From positions 372,001 to 436,000 of the forward strand of contig JASBSB010000003.1 in assembly GCA_030149205.1 (NCBI GenBank): a stretch of 64,000 nt of DNA. The letters are read 5' to 3'. This stretch comes from Candidatus Heimdallarchaeota archaeon. GTDB lineage: Archaea > Asgardarchaeota > Heimdallarchaeia > Heimdallarchaeales > Kariarchaeaceae. The notes under the pieces are model-generated. The model searched no databases, was not told the DNA's origin, and saw nothing but the letters and a program-made list of their open reading frames with translations. How positions within the stretch are numbered: position 1 is the first letter of the stretch; each line of letters starts with the position of its first letter. Positions 37,740 through 47,213 of this stretch are shown piece after piece. Both the position numbers and the translations under genes were made by a program.

Positions 37740-37774
37740 AAAATTTCTGAGGGTTGATTTTTTTCAGAAATTTT
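37740..37774. promoter_or_regulatory. Perfect 11-base inverted repeat, candidate operator
   Basis: AAAATTTCTGA (37740-37750) and TCAGAAATTTT (37764-37774) are perfect reverse complements separated by 13 bases. They lie between the divergent SDR/QueA-like operon and the winged-helix regulator gene, next to TATA-like TTTATAAAATCTATAAA (37726-37742). Position and symmetry fit a dimeric regulator site that could control both directions. That the neighbouring regulator binds it is inference. A hairpin in RNA is the alternative. Confidence 0.6.
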
Positions 37775-37832
37775 AATTGGTTTTCATCTCAGGAATCAAA
37801 ATTTTCTTAAGGTTGCAGTACTAATTTTCTTT

Positions 37833-38627
37833 GTGAGTCATAAGGAAATCGAGTCAATTCAGATTGATGAGTACTCTCCCGATATTTCTCAGTATAGTAA
37901 AACCAAGAGAGACCTACTACTGCTTTTGAAGAGAGAGGGTAACCTGACTTTGACAGAGCTTGCATCAAGACTTAATCTAAGTAAGATGGGGGTAAGTAAA
38001 CAGTTGGGCCAGCTTGAATCAATAGGGGTTGTAGAACGTACTTACCTTAAGAGAGGTAGGGGGAGACCAGCAGTAAGTTTCCAGTTAGGAGAATCATCCA
38101 AAAACATATTCCCAAGAGCGTATGCTTCATTAACCATCTCCACACTAAAGTTCATCAAGAGTAAACTCGGTATTGGTGCAATTAGAGAGCTGTTGCAGGA
38201 GAGAAAAGTAGAGGTTCTCTCAGGTTACAAAAATGAACTGGAAGATAGCTTAAAAAGTGATTCTGGAGAGAAGCCAACCCAATTTTTGCAGAAGAAGAAA
38301 ATTAAAAATTCAAAATCACAAGAAGATTATTTATCACAGAGTGAATTATCTACTAATGATAAAAGTGACACTTCATTCCTTACTAAAAAAGTATCATGGT
38401 TAGCCCAAAAAAGGGATCAGGAAGGATACATGGTGGAGCTTAAGGTCATTAACAGTGATAAATTTGAGATGTTGGAATTTAACTGCCCAATCTTTGATGT
38501 GGCAAATGAATACTGGGATGCCTGTGTTAAGGAGCAAGAGCTCTTTGAAGACTTGCTTGGTGTTCCTGTAAAAACCACTCACAGGGTTGTAGCTGGGAAT
38601 AATGTCTGTAGATTTTTGATTGGATAA
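37833..38627 (+). CDS. SufR-like winged-helix regulator with conserved cysteines
   Basis: A 264-residue DNA-binding protein. The N-terminal winged helix (about 22-90) reads TKRDLLLLLKREGNLTLTEL, then SKMGVSKQLGQLESIGVV and the RGRGRPAVSFQL wing. The C-terminal domain contains NCPIFDVANEYWDACVKEQE and a final NNVCRFLI. The three cysteines have the spacing seen in SufR-type repressors, which bind an iron-sulfur cluster, so redox or Fe-S sensing is plausible. A polar insert of about 50 residues (145-190) separates the domains. Start is a GTG. It is divergent from the SDR/QueA-like operon and an inverted repeat lies between. Confidence 0.85.
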   Translation: MSHKEIESIQIDEYSPDISQYSKTKRDLLLLLKREGNLTLTELASRLNLSKMGVSKQLGQLESIGVVERTYLKRGRGRPAVSFQLGESSKNIFPRAYASLTISTLKFIKSKLGIGAIRELLQERKVEVLSGYKNELEDSLKSDSGEKPTQFLQKKKIKNSKSQEDYLSQSELSTNDKSDTSFLTKKVSWLAQKRDQEGYMVELKVINSDKFEMLEFNCPIFDVANEYWDACVKEQELFEDLLGVPVKTTHRVVAGNNVCRFLIG

Positions 38628-38766
38628 AAGTACTGCATTCACTGCAATATTTACACTGATTAAATAAGATAAAGGATGCTTCAATATTCCGTCAAACTGA
38701 ATATAATTGAATGAATTTATTTGTATGATAACGTCTAATTTATTTTGGAATCAATAATCTTGAGAT

Positions 38767-40053
38767 GTGGGTATTGAAACTAGGACATCTGGATCAAATG
38801 GTTTGATTCAAAGGTCTAAACGTTCAGCATGGATTTATTATGTATTTCAAATGATGCTCAGTTTCTCACAGAACCTTGCATATCAATACATTCCTTTGTA
38901 CAATCAGAAACTAGGTGCAGATGAGGTGGAGATGGGATTGATGACAGCAGTTCAAAATGTGTTTTCGACAGGCTTAAGTCCCATTTGGGGAAAAATTTCT
39001 GATCAGAAAGGTCGTCGATTATTCTTGTTGATTGGCTCATTTACTGCAACTGTTAGTGCCTTTACACTTGTGTTTGCAAGAAATCCGAATGATGTGTTGA
39101 TCTCTATCGCCATTAATTCCATTGGTTTATCCATGTTAATTCCAGCTTGGCAAGGTGCGATAGCAGATTATACTGAGGGTCAGGATAGGGGGAGTTTTAT
39201 TGGAAAGATAGTTGGTTCTTCTTATGCCTATGTGACACTTGCCTTGATCCTTTATTCCTTTTTTGCGCCATCTTTACCTATCACAGAGATAGAACAGTAT
39301 CGAATTCTAATGATAGTTTCAGCAAGCAATTTTGGGATAATGATCTTTCTGTCTTGGTTGGTGCTTGATGTAAGAAAGAATGGGGAAACTAGAAAGCAGT
39401 ATAGTCTATTTGAACCTTTTAAGGATAAGACCTACAGGAGATTCCTTATTGTAATACTCTTTTGGTGGTTTTGGATGAGTTTAGCATGGAGTTACTTTCC
39501 AACAGTAATAGCAGGTGTAATCAACGCCTCGGTGTCTGAGGTTGCATGGATGGCAATAGCAGGTACAGTCGTACAGGCAATTTCTTCATACAAGATGGGA
39601 TCATTGATCCAGAGGATAGGAGAAAGAAAATCTATAATCCTGGGTTTTCTTACCTTTACAATTGTTCCAATAAATTTTGCTTTTGCAACCGAGTGGTGGC
39701 ATCTTTTACCTGCACAGATAATTTCAGGAATTGGGATTGGCTTTGGATTTACCGCGCTTCAGACATATATTCTAAATATAGCAGGGTCTGAAAAGGCTGG
39801 GAACTATCAGGGGACGTACAATCTTCTTTGGGGAATAGTAACATTTGTGGGCTCATACTTTGGTGGTTGGATGCTGTTATGGTTAAAAGATACTGTGGGA
39901 ACTCTTCCATTGGCATTGACATATGCATTGTTGATAGTTGCAATGTTGCGATTCTTTTCGAATTTCATCATGATCTTCTTTCTACCAGACTCTAATGCGA
40001 ACAAAACTCAACCTCCAGAATTATACCCATCTGTGTATCCCCTTGATGAATAA
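38767..40053 (+). CDS. Major facilitator superfamily transporter
   Basis: A 428-residue integral membrane protein with about 12 hydrophobic helices. The loop between helices 2 and 3 carries the MFS signature PIWGKISDQKGRRLFLLIGS (GKxSDxxGRR). The second half repeats a weaker form, KMGSLIQRIGERKSIILG. The substrate cannot be told; the general layout recalls multidrug or sugar-phosphate antiporters. Translation starts at GTG 38767. It follows the regulator after 139 bases on the same strand and could be under the same control. Confidence 0.9.
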   Translation: MGIETRTSGSNGLIQRSKRSAWIYYVFQMMLSFSQNLAYQYIPLYNQKLGADEVEMGLMTAVQNVFSTGLSPIWGKISDQKGRRLFLLIGSFTATVSAFTLVFARNPNDVLISIAINSIGLSMLIPAWQGAIADYTEGQDRGSFIGKIVGSSYAYVTLALILYSFFAPSLPITEIEQYRILMIVSASNFGIMIFLSWLVLDVRKNGETRKQYSLFEPFKDKTYRRFLIVILFWWFWMSLAWSYFPTVIAGVINASVSEVAWMAIAGTVVQAISSYKMGSLIQRIGERKSIILGFLTFTIVPINFAFATEWWHLLPAQIISGIGIGFGFTALQTYILNIAGSEKAGNYQGTYNLLWGIVTFVGSYFGGWMLLWLKDTVGTLPLALTYALLIVAMLRFFSNFIMIFFLPDSNANKTQPPELYPSVYPLDE

Positions 40054-40157
40054 TCCTAAGGTGTTGTCTTTAATTAGCATAATTGTAATTGTTATCATAA
40101 GGTAGTATTTTTAGTTAGAGTAATTGTTATTGTTGATGAGTTTTCGTTTCGTTTAAA

Positions 40158-41459
40158 CTAGACCCAGATTAATTCAATCTTAATTGATGTGTGACTTAAC
40201 CGCATTTTGAATGATTCGACAAGAAATTTTTCTGGTTCTGATTTTGTGGAGAGTTTAATCCTTAGATTTAGAGATGTATGATCTTCTTCCTCAATCCAAG
40301 GCTCTAGTGAGATCAAGGTTTTCTCAAGGTTGTTTTGGGTTAACAATTCTCTGTTCAGTTCAAACCCTCCTTTTGTTTTCATCCAGCAAATGGGTAGTCT
40401 TGTCAACAGTCTTAGTGGGGATTTTGGGGATTTTGAAGGCTTGACTTTTGTCAGAGATAGTTTCTTTATAAAATTACCTACAAATGAAGGTTCTTTACCT
40501 GAATCTGGAGACAACTTCCCCAGCCTATCATAAGAACTTTCCCATTGAAAAAGTCTTTGGGCAACCTCAGTCCAACTTCTATGATTTTTTGTACTCTTAG
40601 TAACTAGTGTAAGATGCTCTCCTGCAACTAATCCAATATAGGGAAGATAAGACTTGAATTGAGTAAATCCTCCGTTAAGTTTTTCAGGAACAGGTACAAT
40701 ATCTTTCCAAGCCCCCCAATAAGCCTCTTCTGGTCCATATTTTAAAAATTGCTTCTTTCTTTCTGTGCTGAGCTCGTCAGAATCATATACTGTCCATAGG
40801 AGTTCATCAATTAGTAAAGCAGATGGTGACCGTCGACCTAGCTTTCTTTTTGGGTTCCAATCTGGGATAAGGCGATGAAATGTCCATAGCATTTTGAATA
40901 CATTTGAGGCAGTTGGATGAGAAATCGCGATATGCACTTTTTCTTTTTCTTTAGGAGAAAGGTTTGAAATGTCTACTAATCTTTTAAATTCATCCCATTG
41001 ATCCTCACATTGCAACCATTCAAAAATTGCTGAGAGAAAGGGAAGATAAGCACCATCAACGTTCATCTGTCGATACCCTGTGTTTAACGGTCTCAAAAGT
41101 TGATCGATATCATCATCGAACCCTGACCACTGTACTTCCAAAAATTTTTCTGCTGCACACTGAATATTCCAAACTACTTTGGAGGTATAGAACCTATGGT
41201 GACCGGTCTCTGTTTCTTCAGCTTTGATAACAAAGGTGTCTGGCTTGCTTTCAACAAATAATTGTGGAGTATCAATTTCCCAGTCTTTTGGAATCCACCG
41301 ATAATGAATTTGTTTATGACTTGGACAGAATGCACCCTTAAATTCAAATCTTCTGTGTGTAATAATCGGGTCAACCTCACCACAACATGGACAGACCTCC
41401 TCATGGAGATCTTCACGAAGGGGAAATAGTTGATCTGAACCACACTCTATTACTTTCAA
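40158..41459 (-). CDS. Zinc-ribbon protein of the vWA/kinase/PP2C operon, unknown
   Basis: A 433-residue protein with no known catalytic domain. An N-terminal metal site is suggested by EEVCPCCGEVDP followed by GAFCPSHKQIHYRW (C-x-C-C and C-x-x-H at about 23-58). The rest mixes beta-rich and helical regions, with many aromatic residues in SAIFEWLQCEDQWDEFKRLV. It is the last gene of a four-gene operon, 5 bases after the PP2C stop. That tight linkage suggests it is the effector, target or scaffold of the phosphorylation module. I do not recognise homologues. Confidence 0.8.
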   Translation of the reverse strand: MKVIECGSDQLFPLREDLHEEVCPCCGEVDPIITHRRFEFKGAFCPSHKQIHYRWIPKDWEIDTPQLFVESKPDTFVIKAEETETGHHRFYTSKVVWNIQCAAEKFLEVQWSGFDDDIDQLLRPLNTGYRQMNVDGAYLPFLSAIFEWLQCEDQWDEFKRLVDISNLSPKEKEKVHIAISHPTASNVFKMLWTFHRLIPDWNPKRKLGRRSPSALLIDELLWTVYDSDELSTERKKQFLKYGPEEAYWGAWKDIVPVPEKLNGGFTQFKSYLPYIGLVAGEHLTLVTKSTKNHRSWTEVAQRLFQWESSYDRLGKLSPDSGKEPSFVGNFIKKLSLTKVKPSKSPKSPLRLLTRLPICWMKTKGGFELNRELLTQNNLEKTLISLEPWIEEEDHTSLNLRIKLSTKSEPEKFLVESFKMRLSHTSIKIELIWV

Positions 41460-41464
41460 GAATT

Positions 41465-43321
41465 CTAAACCTCTAACTCAGCCCAATGTAAGATAATGAT
41501 ACTTTGATCATCAGTAGGTGTTGGATGAAAATCTTGTCTGGAGTTATTGTCGACACAGCAATTTGCAGTGATCCATTTCTTGAGGAGGACATTATATTCT
41601 TCCTCTGAAGAATTTGAACCCGGTACTAACACCTTCTTATAGAGGTGGTTAAGCACTTTTCCAGAACCGAATGATATTCCATCAGAGGACATTAAAATTG
41701 TCCCTCCGTTTAGATTCTGAATAGTTACCACAGGTTTTCCCAGTATGCCAAAGCTGGTAACTGCACTTTTCAAGTTCTTTTTCCTATCTTGTTGAGGGAA
41801 TAACAACTTTGAGAATCCCGTAAATTCTTTATTGAAATAAATCGCGTGTCCATCTCCAACCCAACCGAAGAAAAGACGATTATTTGCAACAACACTGACA
41901 AGGAAGGTAGTTGCACCTCCTGATAATTCTGTGTTTAAGCAGGCTCTGTTTATCGAGGAAACTAATAACGACTCCCATTGACTAAGAGAATCATTCTTGG
42001 GATCAAATTCCTCCTTAAAAACTTTGATGAATTCTGAGGGTAATCTTCTGGCAAGTTCTCTTGAAGCCTTTCCTTCGTTGCTCACCCCATCACAGAGAAT
42101 GATTCCTCTTATGAGGTTCCCAATTTCAAACGATTCTACATAATCCTGATCCTTGTTTAAATAAGGATTTAAAGCTGAAGCAACTAAAAATTTAGGTTCA
42201 TTATTGATTGTTGATTGTTTTGTATCAGTAATTTTGGTGTTGATTTGATCATTGGATGGTTTTTCAAAATTGGAGGAACTTTGGTAGTTTGATATCATGG
42301 ATTCAATTTCTGCACTTTGTGAGATCCTTATCGAATTAATTTCCCGTTGAATCTCTGCTAGTCGATCTACAGTTAGCTGATTTGGATCAGACGAATTACC
42401 AATTTCCATTACTTTAGGATCAATGATGTTGTTTAGACTTCCATTCTCATAACCCTTCTTCTTATTGGTCAAATGCACGTTTGAGTTTGTTTGTTCAGAG
42501 CCTTGACCAAATGGCTTGTTTTTTGTATGGTTTGATCCATAATCTGGTACTTTATTTTCCTCATTCTGCACTTGCTCGTTTAAGTGTTCATTGGAGTCAG
42601 AATAAGAAGATTCTCTTCCTAAATTATTAATTTCTTTTTTATGTAGATGGGATGGTTGCAACTCTGAGCTTTCTTTTATCCTTTCTTCATGGTTATATTC
42701 ATTTTCAGACTTGTAAGTATCATTTGATATGTGATCTCCATCTGAATCTGATACTGAATGTTTGGGGTTCCCAAGGTTGACAGAACCTTGATTGGTGCTA
42801 ATTCCTGAAGAATTTGTTTGATATCCTTCTTGGAGGTCAAGTTTAGGGTCTTTTGATTTGATTACGTTAGTGCTCCTCATAGGTCGAGGTACGCTAACGT
42901 GTTCATCGTTAGAATATCTTTTTTGAGAAACAGGTGTATTTTTGGTACTTGAATCAGCAATAGACAAAGTAGAATCTATCTGTTTATTAGAAGTTCCAGT
43001 TCTACGTTGTTGTGGATTATTAGTTTGATCAAAAGTTGCTTGAGATTGATTAAATCCTGTGAGAGAGCTTTCAGATGTCTTCAATTCATCGCTTTCATCC
43101 CCTGCCCATAAATATTTCCAAAATCGCTTCAACAGAGGTGGTTTTCTTTTCAGGTACATGGCTTCAATTTCTCTGTTATATTTTTGCACCTGTGTTTCCA
43201 CAGCCACTTTTAAAAGTTCTTTAACATCAGGATGAGTCCCAAATTTAGTCACCATGATGTCAGTTCGAATTTCAAATTCATGGAGGAATTTTTCGAGTAA
43301 TTTTTGTTCTTTGGATTTCAT
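41465..43321 (-). CDS. PP2C-like protein phosphatase with long disordered linker
   Basis: A 618-residue protein from the ATG at 43321, chosen because AGGTGA sits 6 bases upstream and it follows the kinase stop by 4 bases; a start at 43396 would overlap the kinase by 71 bases. Residues about 1-75 are helical. Residues about 75-370 are a low-complexity linker rich in Asn, Ser, Gln and Glu. The PP2C domain (about 375-618) shows NKDQDYVES, LCDGVSNEGKAS near 408, GGATTFLVSVV, WVGDGHAIYF, ILMSSDGIS near 543 and TDDQSIIIL near 603; the metal-binding aspartates are present. It probably reverses the phosphorylation made by the kinase encoded immediately upstream. Confidence 0.87.
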   Translation of the reverse strand: MKSKEQKLLEKFLHEFEIRTDIMVTKFGTHPDVKELLKVAVETQVQKYNREIEAMYLKRKPPLLKRFWKYLWAGDESDELKTSESSLTGFNQSQATFDQTNNPQQRRTGTSNKQIDSTLSIADSSTKNTPVSQKRYSNDEHVSVPRPMRSTNVIKSKDPKLDLQEGYQTNSSGISTNQGSVNLGNPKHSVSDSDGDHISNDTYKSENEYNHEERIKESSELQPSHLHKKEINNLGRESSYSDSNEHLNEQVQNEENKVPDYGSNHTKNKPFGQGSEQTNSNVHLTNKKKGYENGSLNNIIDPKVMEIGNSSDPNQLTVDRLAEIQREINSIRISQSAEIESMISNYQSSSNFEKPSNDQINTKITDTKQSTINNEPKFLVASALNPYLNKDQDYVESFEIGNLIRGIILCDGVSNEGKASRELARRLPSEFIKVFKEEFDPKNDSLSQWESLLVSSINRACLNTELSGGATTFLVSVVANNRLFFGWVGDGHAIYFNKEFTGFSKLLFPQQDRKKNLKSAVTSFGILGKPVVTIQNLNGGTILMSSDGISFGSGKVLNHLYKKVLVPGSNSSEEEYNVLLKKWITANCCVDNNSRQDFHPTPTDDQSIIILHWAELEV

Positions 43322-43325
43322 GAAT

Positions 43326-44213
43326 TCACCTGAAACATCTAGATCTGAAAGATGACCAAACCTGTTTCGCTGTTGGTCTCTTCTCCTGATCCTCATAGTT
43401 CATAAATACCTGCCCTATGGTTGCGGTAGCTATGGTATGGTTCATTACTTGGCGCACTTTATCAAGTATGGACTTATTTAAGTTTGGTTGAACCTTTGAG
43501 TGTTTAGATACAACCTCAAATTCTGGTGGCCAGATTCCTAACCCATTCTCTTGAATTTCAAGGAGCTCTAGGATGCTTTTATGGTCTGCAACACTCAAAA
43601 AAAAGAAGGGAGAATACCCAGTTAGTGCCTTCATAATAAGTGAAGCTAACCACCAGATGTCTGAGCTGAATGTAATCTCATTGTTTACTACCTCAGGAGG
43701 AATAGGCCAATCAGGAAATTGAATGTGCCCTTGCACAATTGGTTGAAGTTTCTTCTTCCTCTCTGGAGAGTATCCTGATCCATCAAAGTCAATGATTGCG
43801 ACCCTCCCAACATTGGAATAAAGAATATTTAAAGGGGCAAGATCTGAATGAATGATACTGTTGGAATGAATTTCCACAAGCCCAGCGGATAATCCTATAG
43901 CTATTCTCTCCCGATTCTTTAATCTTTTGGGTGGGCTGTACCCCTGGTAATAATCCTCAAATGTGCGATGTTTAAAGAGTCTGTAAAGCATAATTGGATT
44001 ACCTTCATTATCTGACCCATTATCAACCATCCAAGCCCTGGAAAGTGCACCGGTCTTGGGTTTGGAGATAATATTCCCTATTTTTCTCGCCCTTCGTTGA
44101 GCTTGCACAGAGTTTGAGTCTAACTGATTATACACTTTTAAGGCATATGTATCCCCTAGTGCTCTCACTTCATAAACTGTGCCTTGAGCACCCTGACCCA
44201 AACTTTGGATCAT
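43326..44213 (-). CDS. Eukaryotic-like protein kinase, TerY-P type
   Basis: A 295-residue single-domain protein kinase. The glycine loop is GQGAQGTVY (6-14), the ATP-binding lysine is in ALKVY (K26), the catalytic loop reads IIHSDLAPLNIL near 120 (HSD in place of HRD, with the Asp and Asn kept), and the metal-binding motif is IIDFDGSG near 141 (DFD in place of DFG). PPEVV and SSDIWWLASLI follow as in subdomains VIII-IX. The key residues for catalysis remain. The DFD form is shared by kinases of the bacterial vWA/kinase/PP2C triads as I recall them. GAGGG precedes the ATG by 6 bases. No membrane helix. Confidence 0.9.
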   Translation of the reverse strand: MIQSLGQGAQGTVYEVRALGDTYALKVYNQLDSNSVQAQRRARKIGNIISKPKTGALSRAWMVDNGSDNEGNPIMLYRLFKHRTFEDYYQGYSPPKRLKNRERIAIGLSAGLVEIHSNSIIHSDLAPLNILYSNVGRVAIIDFDGSGYSPERKKKLQPIVQGHIQFPDWPIPPEVVNNEITFSSDIWWLASLIMKALTGYSPFFFLSVADHKSILELLEIQENGLGIWPPEFEVVSKHSKVQPNLNKSILDKVRQVMNHTIATATIGQVFMNYEDQEKRPTAKQVWSSFRSRCFR

Positions 44214-44268
44214 CTTAACCCTCGTCTTTCCATTCTTCGCAAGTTTTAAATGAATGATAGTCTCACCT

Positions 44269-44925
44269 TTATTTTCTCATTGCGATTAATGATGACCTTT
44301 CTAACAACCCACGTAAGTCATCTGGACTTGGGTCTTTTTTGAATAGATCAGGTGTTGAGACAAGATCCTTTAACAGTTCTTCTGCAGCATTTCCAAATGC
44401 TCCTGCTCCTACTGTGTACAGGTTTGCAAGCTTCATACCTCGTTGTTTTGGGTCATCTCCACGGTTCACCCATCCATCAGATAAGAGAATGATAGCTACC
44501 TTTCTTGCATCTGAATCAAGTTCTGAGCTTCTGTTCATGAACTCATCAGCTTTCTGTTCTGCCCATTGCAATCCTGCATCTAGGTTTGTGTTTCCATGAG
44601 GTCTTGGTAACTCTACTGGATTTTCTTTTGGTAATGCAATCACACTGGTTGTGTCAAGAATCTCTGTAACATCATTACTAAAAAGAGCAATTGCAATATT
44701 AAAACTGGATGCAGCCCTAGAACTTTGTAATCTTTGAATAAAGCCATTTGTAGCTTCTTCTGCCTCTTTATATTTGGGTTCTCCGGATGAGCCTTCTTCA
44801 TTCATACTACCTGATGCATCATATACTATGAGAACGAGCTCTTCTACGGTAATTGTTACAAAATCATCTGATAATCCCATGTCATCAAGACCAAGATCAA
44901 AAATTTCGTCTTCTTCACTGTTCAT
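44269..44925 (-). CDS. TerY-like von Willebrand factor A domain protein
   Basis: A 218-residue protein, nearly all one vWA domain. The metal-ion-dependent adhesion site is complete: DASGSM (D36, S38, S40), the threonine in HGNTNLDAGL and the later IILLSDGWVN aspartate. The first 25 residues are acidic. There is no signal peptide, so it is cytoplasmic. vWA proteins of this size with a kinase and a PP2C phosphatase alongside define the TerY-phosphorylation triad in bacteria, where the vWA protein is thought to be the hub or substrate. It is the first gene of the operon; the kinase follows after 55 bases. Confidence 0.9.
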   Translation of the reverse strand: MNSEEDEIFDLGLDDMGLSDDFVTITVEELVLIVYDASGSMNEEGSSGEPKYKEAEEATNGFIQRLQSSRAASSFNIAIALFSNDVTEILDTTSVIALPKENPVELPRPHGNTNLDAGLQWAEQKADEFMNRSSELDSDARKVAIILLSDGWVNRGDDPKQRGMKLANLYTVGAGAFGNAAEELLKDLVSTPDLFKKDPSPDDLRGLLERSSLIAMRK

Positions 44926-45035
44926 TTGTTATCACTCTTTGTCATACTCAAACTGATTTTGATTTGAATTAGTAATTGTGAAGTTTCAAAAGCTGTCCAT
45001 CCTATATTTTCACAATTTGAGTTTTGGATGTGAGT

Positions 45036-45043
45036 TTATAAGT
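45036..45043 (+). promoter_or_regulatory. TATA box of the double-GNAT gene
   Basis: TTTATAAG is centred about 25 bases before the ATG at 45065, matching a leaderless archaeal promoter. It lies in the 139-base gap shared with the divergent vWA/kinase/PP2C operon. Confidence 0.45.
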
Positions 45044-45064
45044 GTATAAATGAATAAGATATAA

Positions 45065-45991
45065 ATGAATTACAAGATTGATACTTTCCAAAAGGACTAC
45101 ATCAAGGATCAGGTAAGAATTGGAGCAGATATATTCAACAAATGGAAATTTGGAGGACAAACCACAGAAGAGCAATTATTAAAGACATATGCTTCCCCAA
45201 ATTTTGACCCAACCACCAGATTTTATGCTTTAGACCAAGATGGTAAGGTTCATGGATTTTTGACTGCTGAGATTAAAGAGGATGGAAATAGCGCATGGTT
45301 CGAGTTTCCGTATATTGAGGAAGCATTTAGAGATGAAATCAATGAATTCCTGATTGAACATGCAATAAAATCACTTAAGTCAAGAGGTGTGAAGAAATTA
45401 GTTACTCGAGCGGGTCCCTACTGGGAGCCACAATTGTTGCAATGTCAAAAATATGGTTTTATACAGGAAGATCCAATAGTTTATGCTCTTTTCTTGGATC
45501 TAAATCAATTCAATTTAGCCTCAGATGTTGTAGAATATGACCCTATACAACATTCTGATATTTTGAAGGCACATTTTATGGACAAATTAAAAGTTCCCGT
45601 TGACCAAGTGGACGCAGCGTTAAACCGAGTGAATCAATTAAACGTTGGTGATGAGGGGTTAAACCCCTGGAATATAAAATATAAATTGGTAGCAAGAGGA
45701 ATAAAACTGGACAAAGGCGAGATTATAGGAAGGGTGACCGTCTTACGTACAGAAACCTTCCCTAAGAATGAGTCACAGATAATTGGTGGGCTTTATGCTA
45801 AAGACAACAGCACTAAGATCACAAGAGACTTACTCAGGTTCTCGGTTGAAAGCTCACTTAAACGTGGTTATGATAGAGTACGTGTTCATATTGGAATGTG
45901 GGGGGCAATTCAGGATTATGAATCACTCGACAAAATTGGATTAACATTACCTGATAAACCTGTTCTGTCCTACTATTCAAAGGAAATTTAA
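45065..45991 (+). CDS. Two-domain GNAT-like acetyltransferase
   Basis: A 308-residue protein with two GNAT-like halves. The first (about 1-150) has FYALDQDGKVHGFLTAEIK followed by the helix INEFLIEHAIKSLKSRGVKK and the closing ENFYxxxG-like CQKYGFIQEDPIV. The second (about 155-308) has KGEIIGRVTVLRTE and RDLLRFSVESSLKRGYDRVR with YESLDKIGLT. The canonical CoA loop (R/QxxGxG/A) is weak in both halves, so activity is uncertain. It is divergent from the vWA operon. No partner gene is evident. Confidence 0.75.
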   Translation: MNYKIDTFQKDYIKDQVRIGADIFNKWKFGGQTTEEQLLKTYASPNFDPTTRFYALDQDGKVHGFLTAEIKEDGNSAWFEFPYIEEAFRDEINEFLIEHAIKSLKSRGVKKLVTRAGPYWEPQLLQCQKYGFIQEDPIVYALFLDLNQFNLASDVVEYDPIQHSDILKAHFMDKLKVPVDQVDAALNRVNQLNVGDEGLNPWNIKYKLVARGIKLDKGEIIGRVTVLRTETFPKNESQIIGGLYAKDNSTKITRDLLRFSVESSLKRGYDRVRVHIGMWGAIQDYESLDKIGLTLPDKPVLSYYSKEI

Positions 45992-46172
45992 ATGAGCCTA
46001 ACAATGAAGGATTCTCAAATCGAATTTGTTCTATCCAAAACAAAAAGTACCTTCCCCGCAGATAGGTGGAACTTGACCTTAGGGTAAAGATGATTTGAAA
46101 TATCAACAAATTAAGAATACTTGTCTTTGGCTGAGGCGAAGAATAAAATAACAGATAGAGTATTCTTTCAAT

Positions 46173-47213
46173 ATGAAAGCAGCTTTAATTACAAAACATG
46201 GAGGATCAGAAGTTCTTGAGGTAAAGGAAGTTGATAAGCCCACAATCGAACCTGATGAGGTATTGATAAAGGTTTATTACAGTGCCTTAAATCGATTAGA
46301 TCTATTTGTCAGAAATGGGTCTCCAAATCTTAAAATACCTCTTCCTCATATCAGTGGTTCAGACTTTGTTGGGGAAGTTGTTGAATTAGGGGAGACTGTC
46401 AAAAATGTTATCTTAGGAGATGTAGTAGCAACAAACGCAGTAAACTTCTGTAATTCCTGTGATCAGTGTTTACGAGGAGAACACAGTCTCTGTGAAAATT
46501 TTTCAATGATAGGAGAACATAAATGGGGAGGTTTAGCAGAGTTTGTTAAAGTACCTTCAAGGAATGTTATTACCATCCCAAGAGGTATTGATTTAAAATC
46601 AGTTACTGCATTAGGATTAACCGGGCTAACTGCATGGAGAATGTTATCAACAAGAGCAAAACTAAGACCTGGGGAGATTGTGGTTATTCCAGGGGCAGCA
46701 GGTGGCTTATCTGTTGCAGGGATTCAAATTGCAAAGTTGTTTGGTGCTAAAGTCATTGCATTGACAAGTACTGTCGAGAAAGAAAAATTTGTAAAATCAG
46801 TTGGGGCAGACATCACACTGAATTACAAATCCCTCCCCAATTGGTCAAAAAAAATCAGAGAGCTTACGAATGGATCTGGAGCTGATGTGATCTTTGAATC
46901 TGTTGGAGAAGCAACATGGACAGAGAGCTTAAAATCACTGAAAAAAGGCGGAAGATTGGTCACAGCAGGTGCTACAACTGGATTTTCAGGTAAAACAAAT
47001 ATTGGAGCAATTTTTTGGTTTCAACAAAGCATACTAGGTTCAACTATGGGAAATATGAAAGAGTTTCAGGAGGTATTAGCTTTAATATTTTCAGGGAAAC
47101 TAACTGCATACATTGATAAGGAATATCCCTTGGATAAAATTAAAGAGGCAGAAGAGTATCTTGAATCCGGAAAACAAATGGGAAAAATTTTGATAAGCAT
47201 AAATCCAGAGTAA
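46173..47213 (+). CDS. Zinc-type alcohol dehydrogenase/quinone oxidoreductase (MDR family)
   Basis: A 346-residue medium-chain dehydrogenase. The structural zinc site is CNSCDQCLRGEHSLC (about 93-107, four cysteines). The cofactor-binding Rossmann loop is VIPGAAGGLSVAGIQIAKLFG near 170-189 with a preceding TGLTAWRML. In place of the catalytic-zinc cysteine it has the NRLDLFVRNG sequence common in quinone-oxidoreductase-like members, and HISGSDFVG stands where GHE occurs in true zinc ADHs. NADPH-dependent reduction of an enone or aldehyde is likely; the substrate is unknown. Monocistronic. Confidence 0.93.
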   Translation: MKAALITKHGGSEVLEVKEVDKPTIEPDEVLIKVYYSALNRLDLFVRNGSPNLKIPLPHISGSDFVGEVVELGETVKNVILGDVVATNAVNFCNSCDQCLRGEHSLCENFSMIGEHKWGGLAEFVKVPSRNVITIPRGIDLKSVTALGLTGLTAWRMLSTRAKLRPGEIVVIPGAAGGLSVAGIQIAKLFGAKVIALTSTVEKEKFVKSVGADITLNYKSLPNWSKKIRELTNGSGADVIFESVGEATWTESLKSLKKGGRLVTAGATTGFSGKTNIGAIFWFQQSILGSTMGNMKEFQEVLALIFSGKLTAYIDKEYPLDKIKEAEEYLESGKQMGKILISINPE

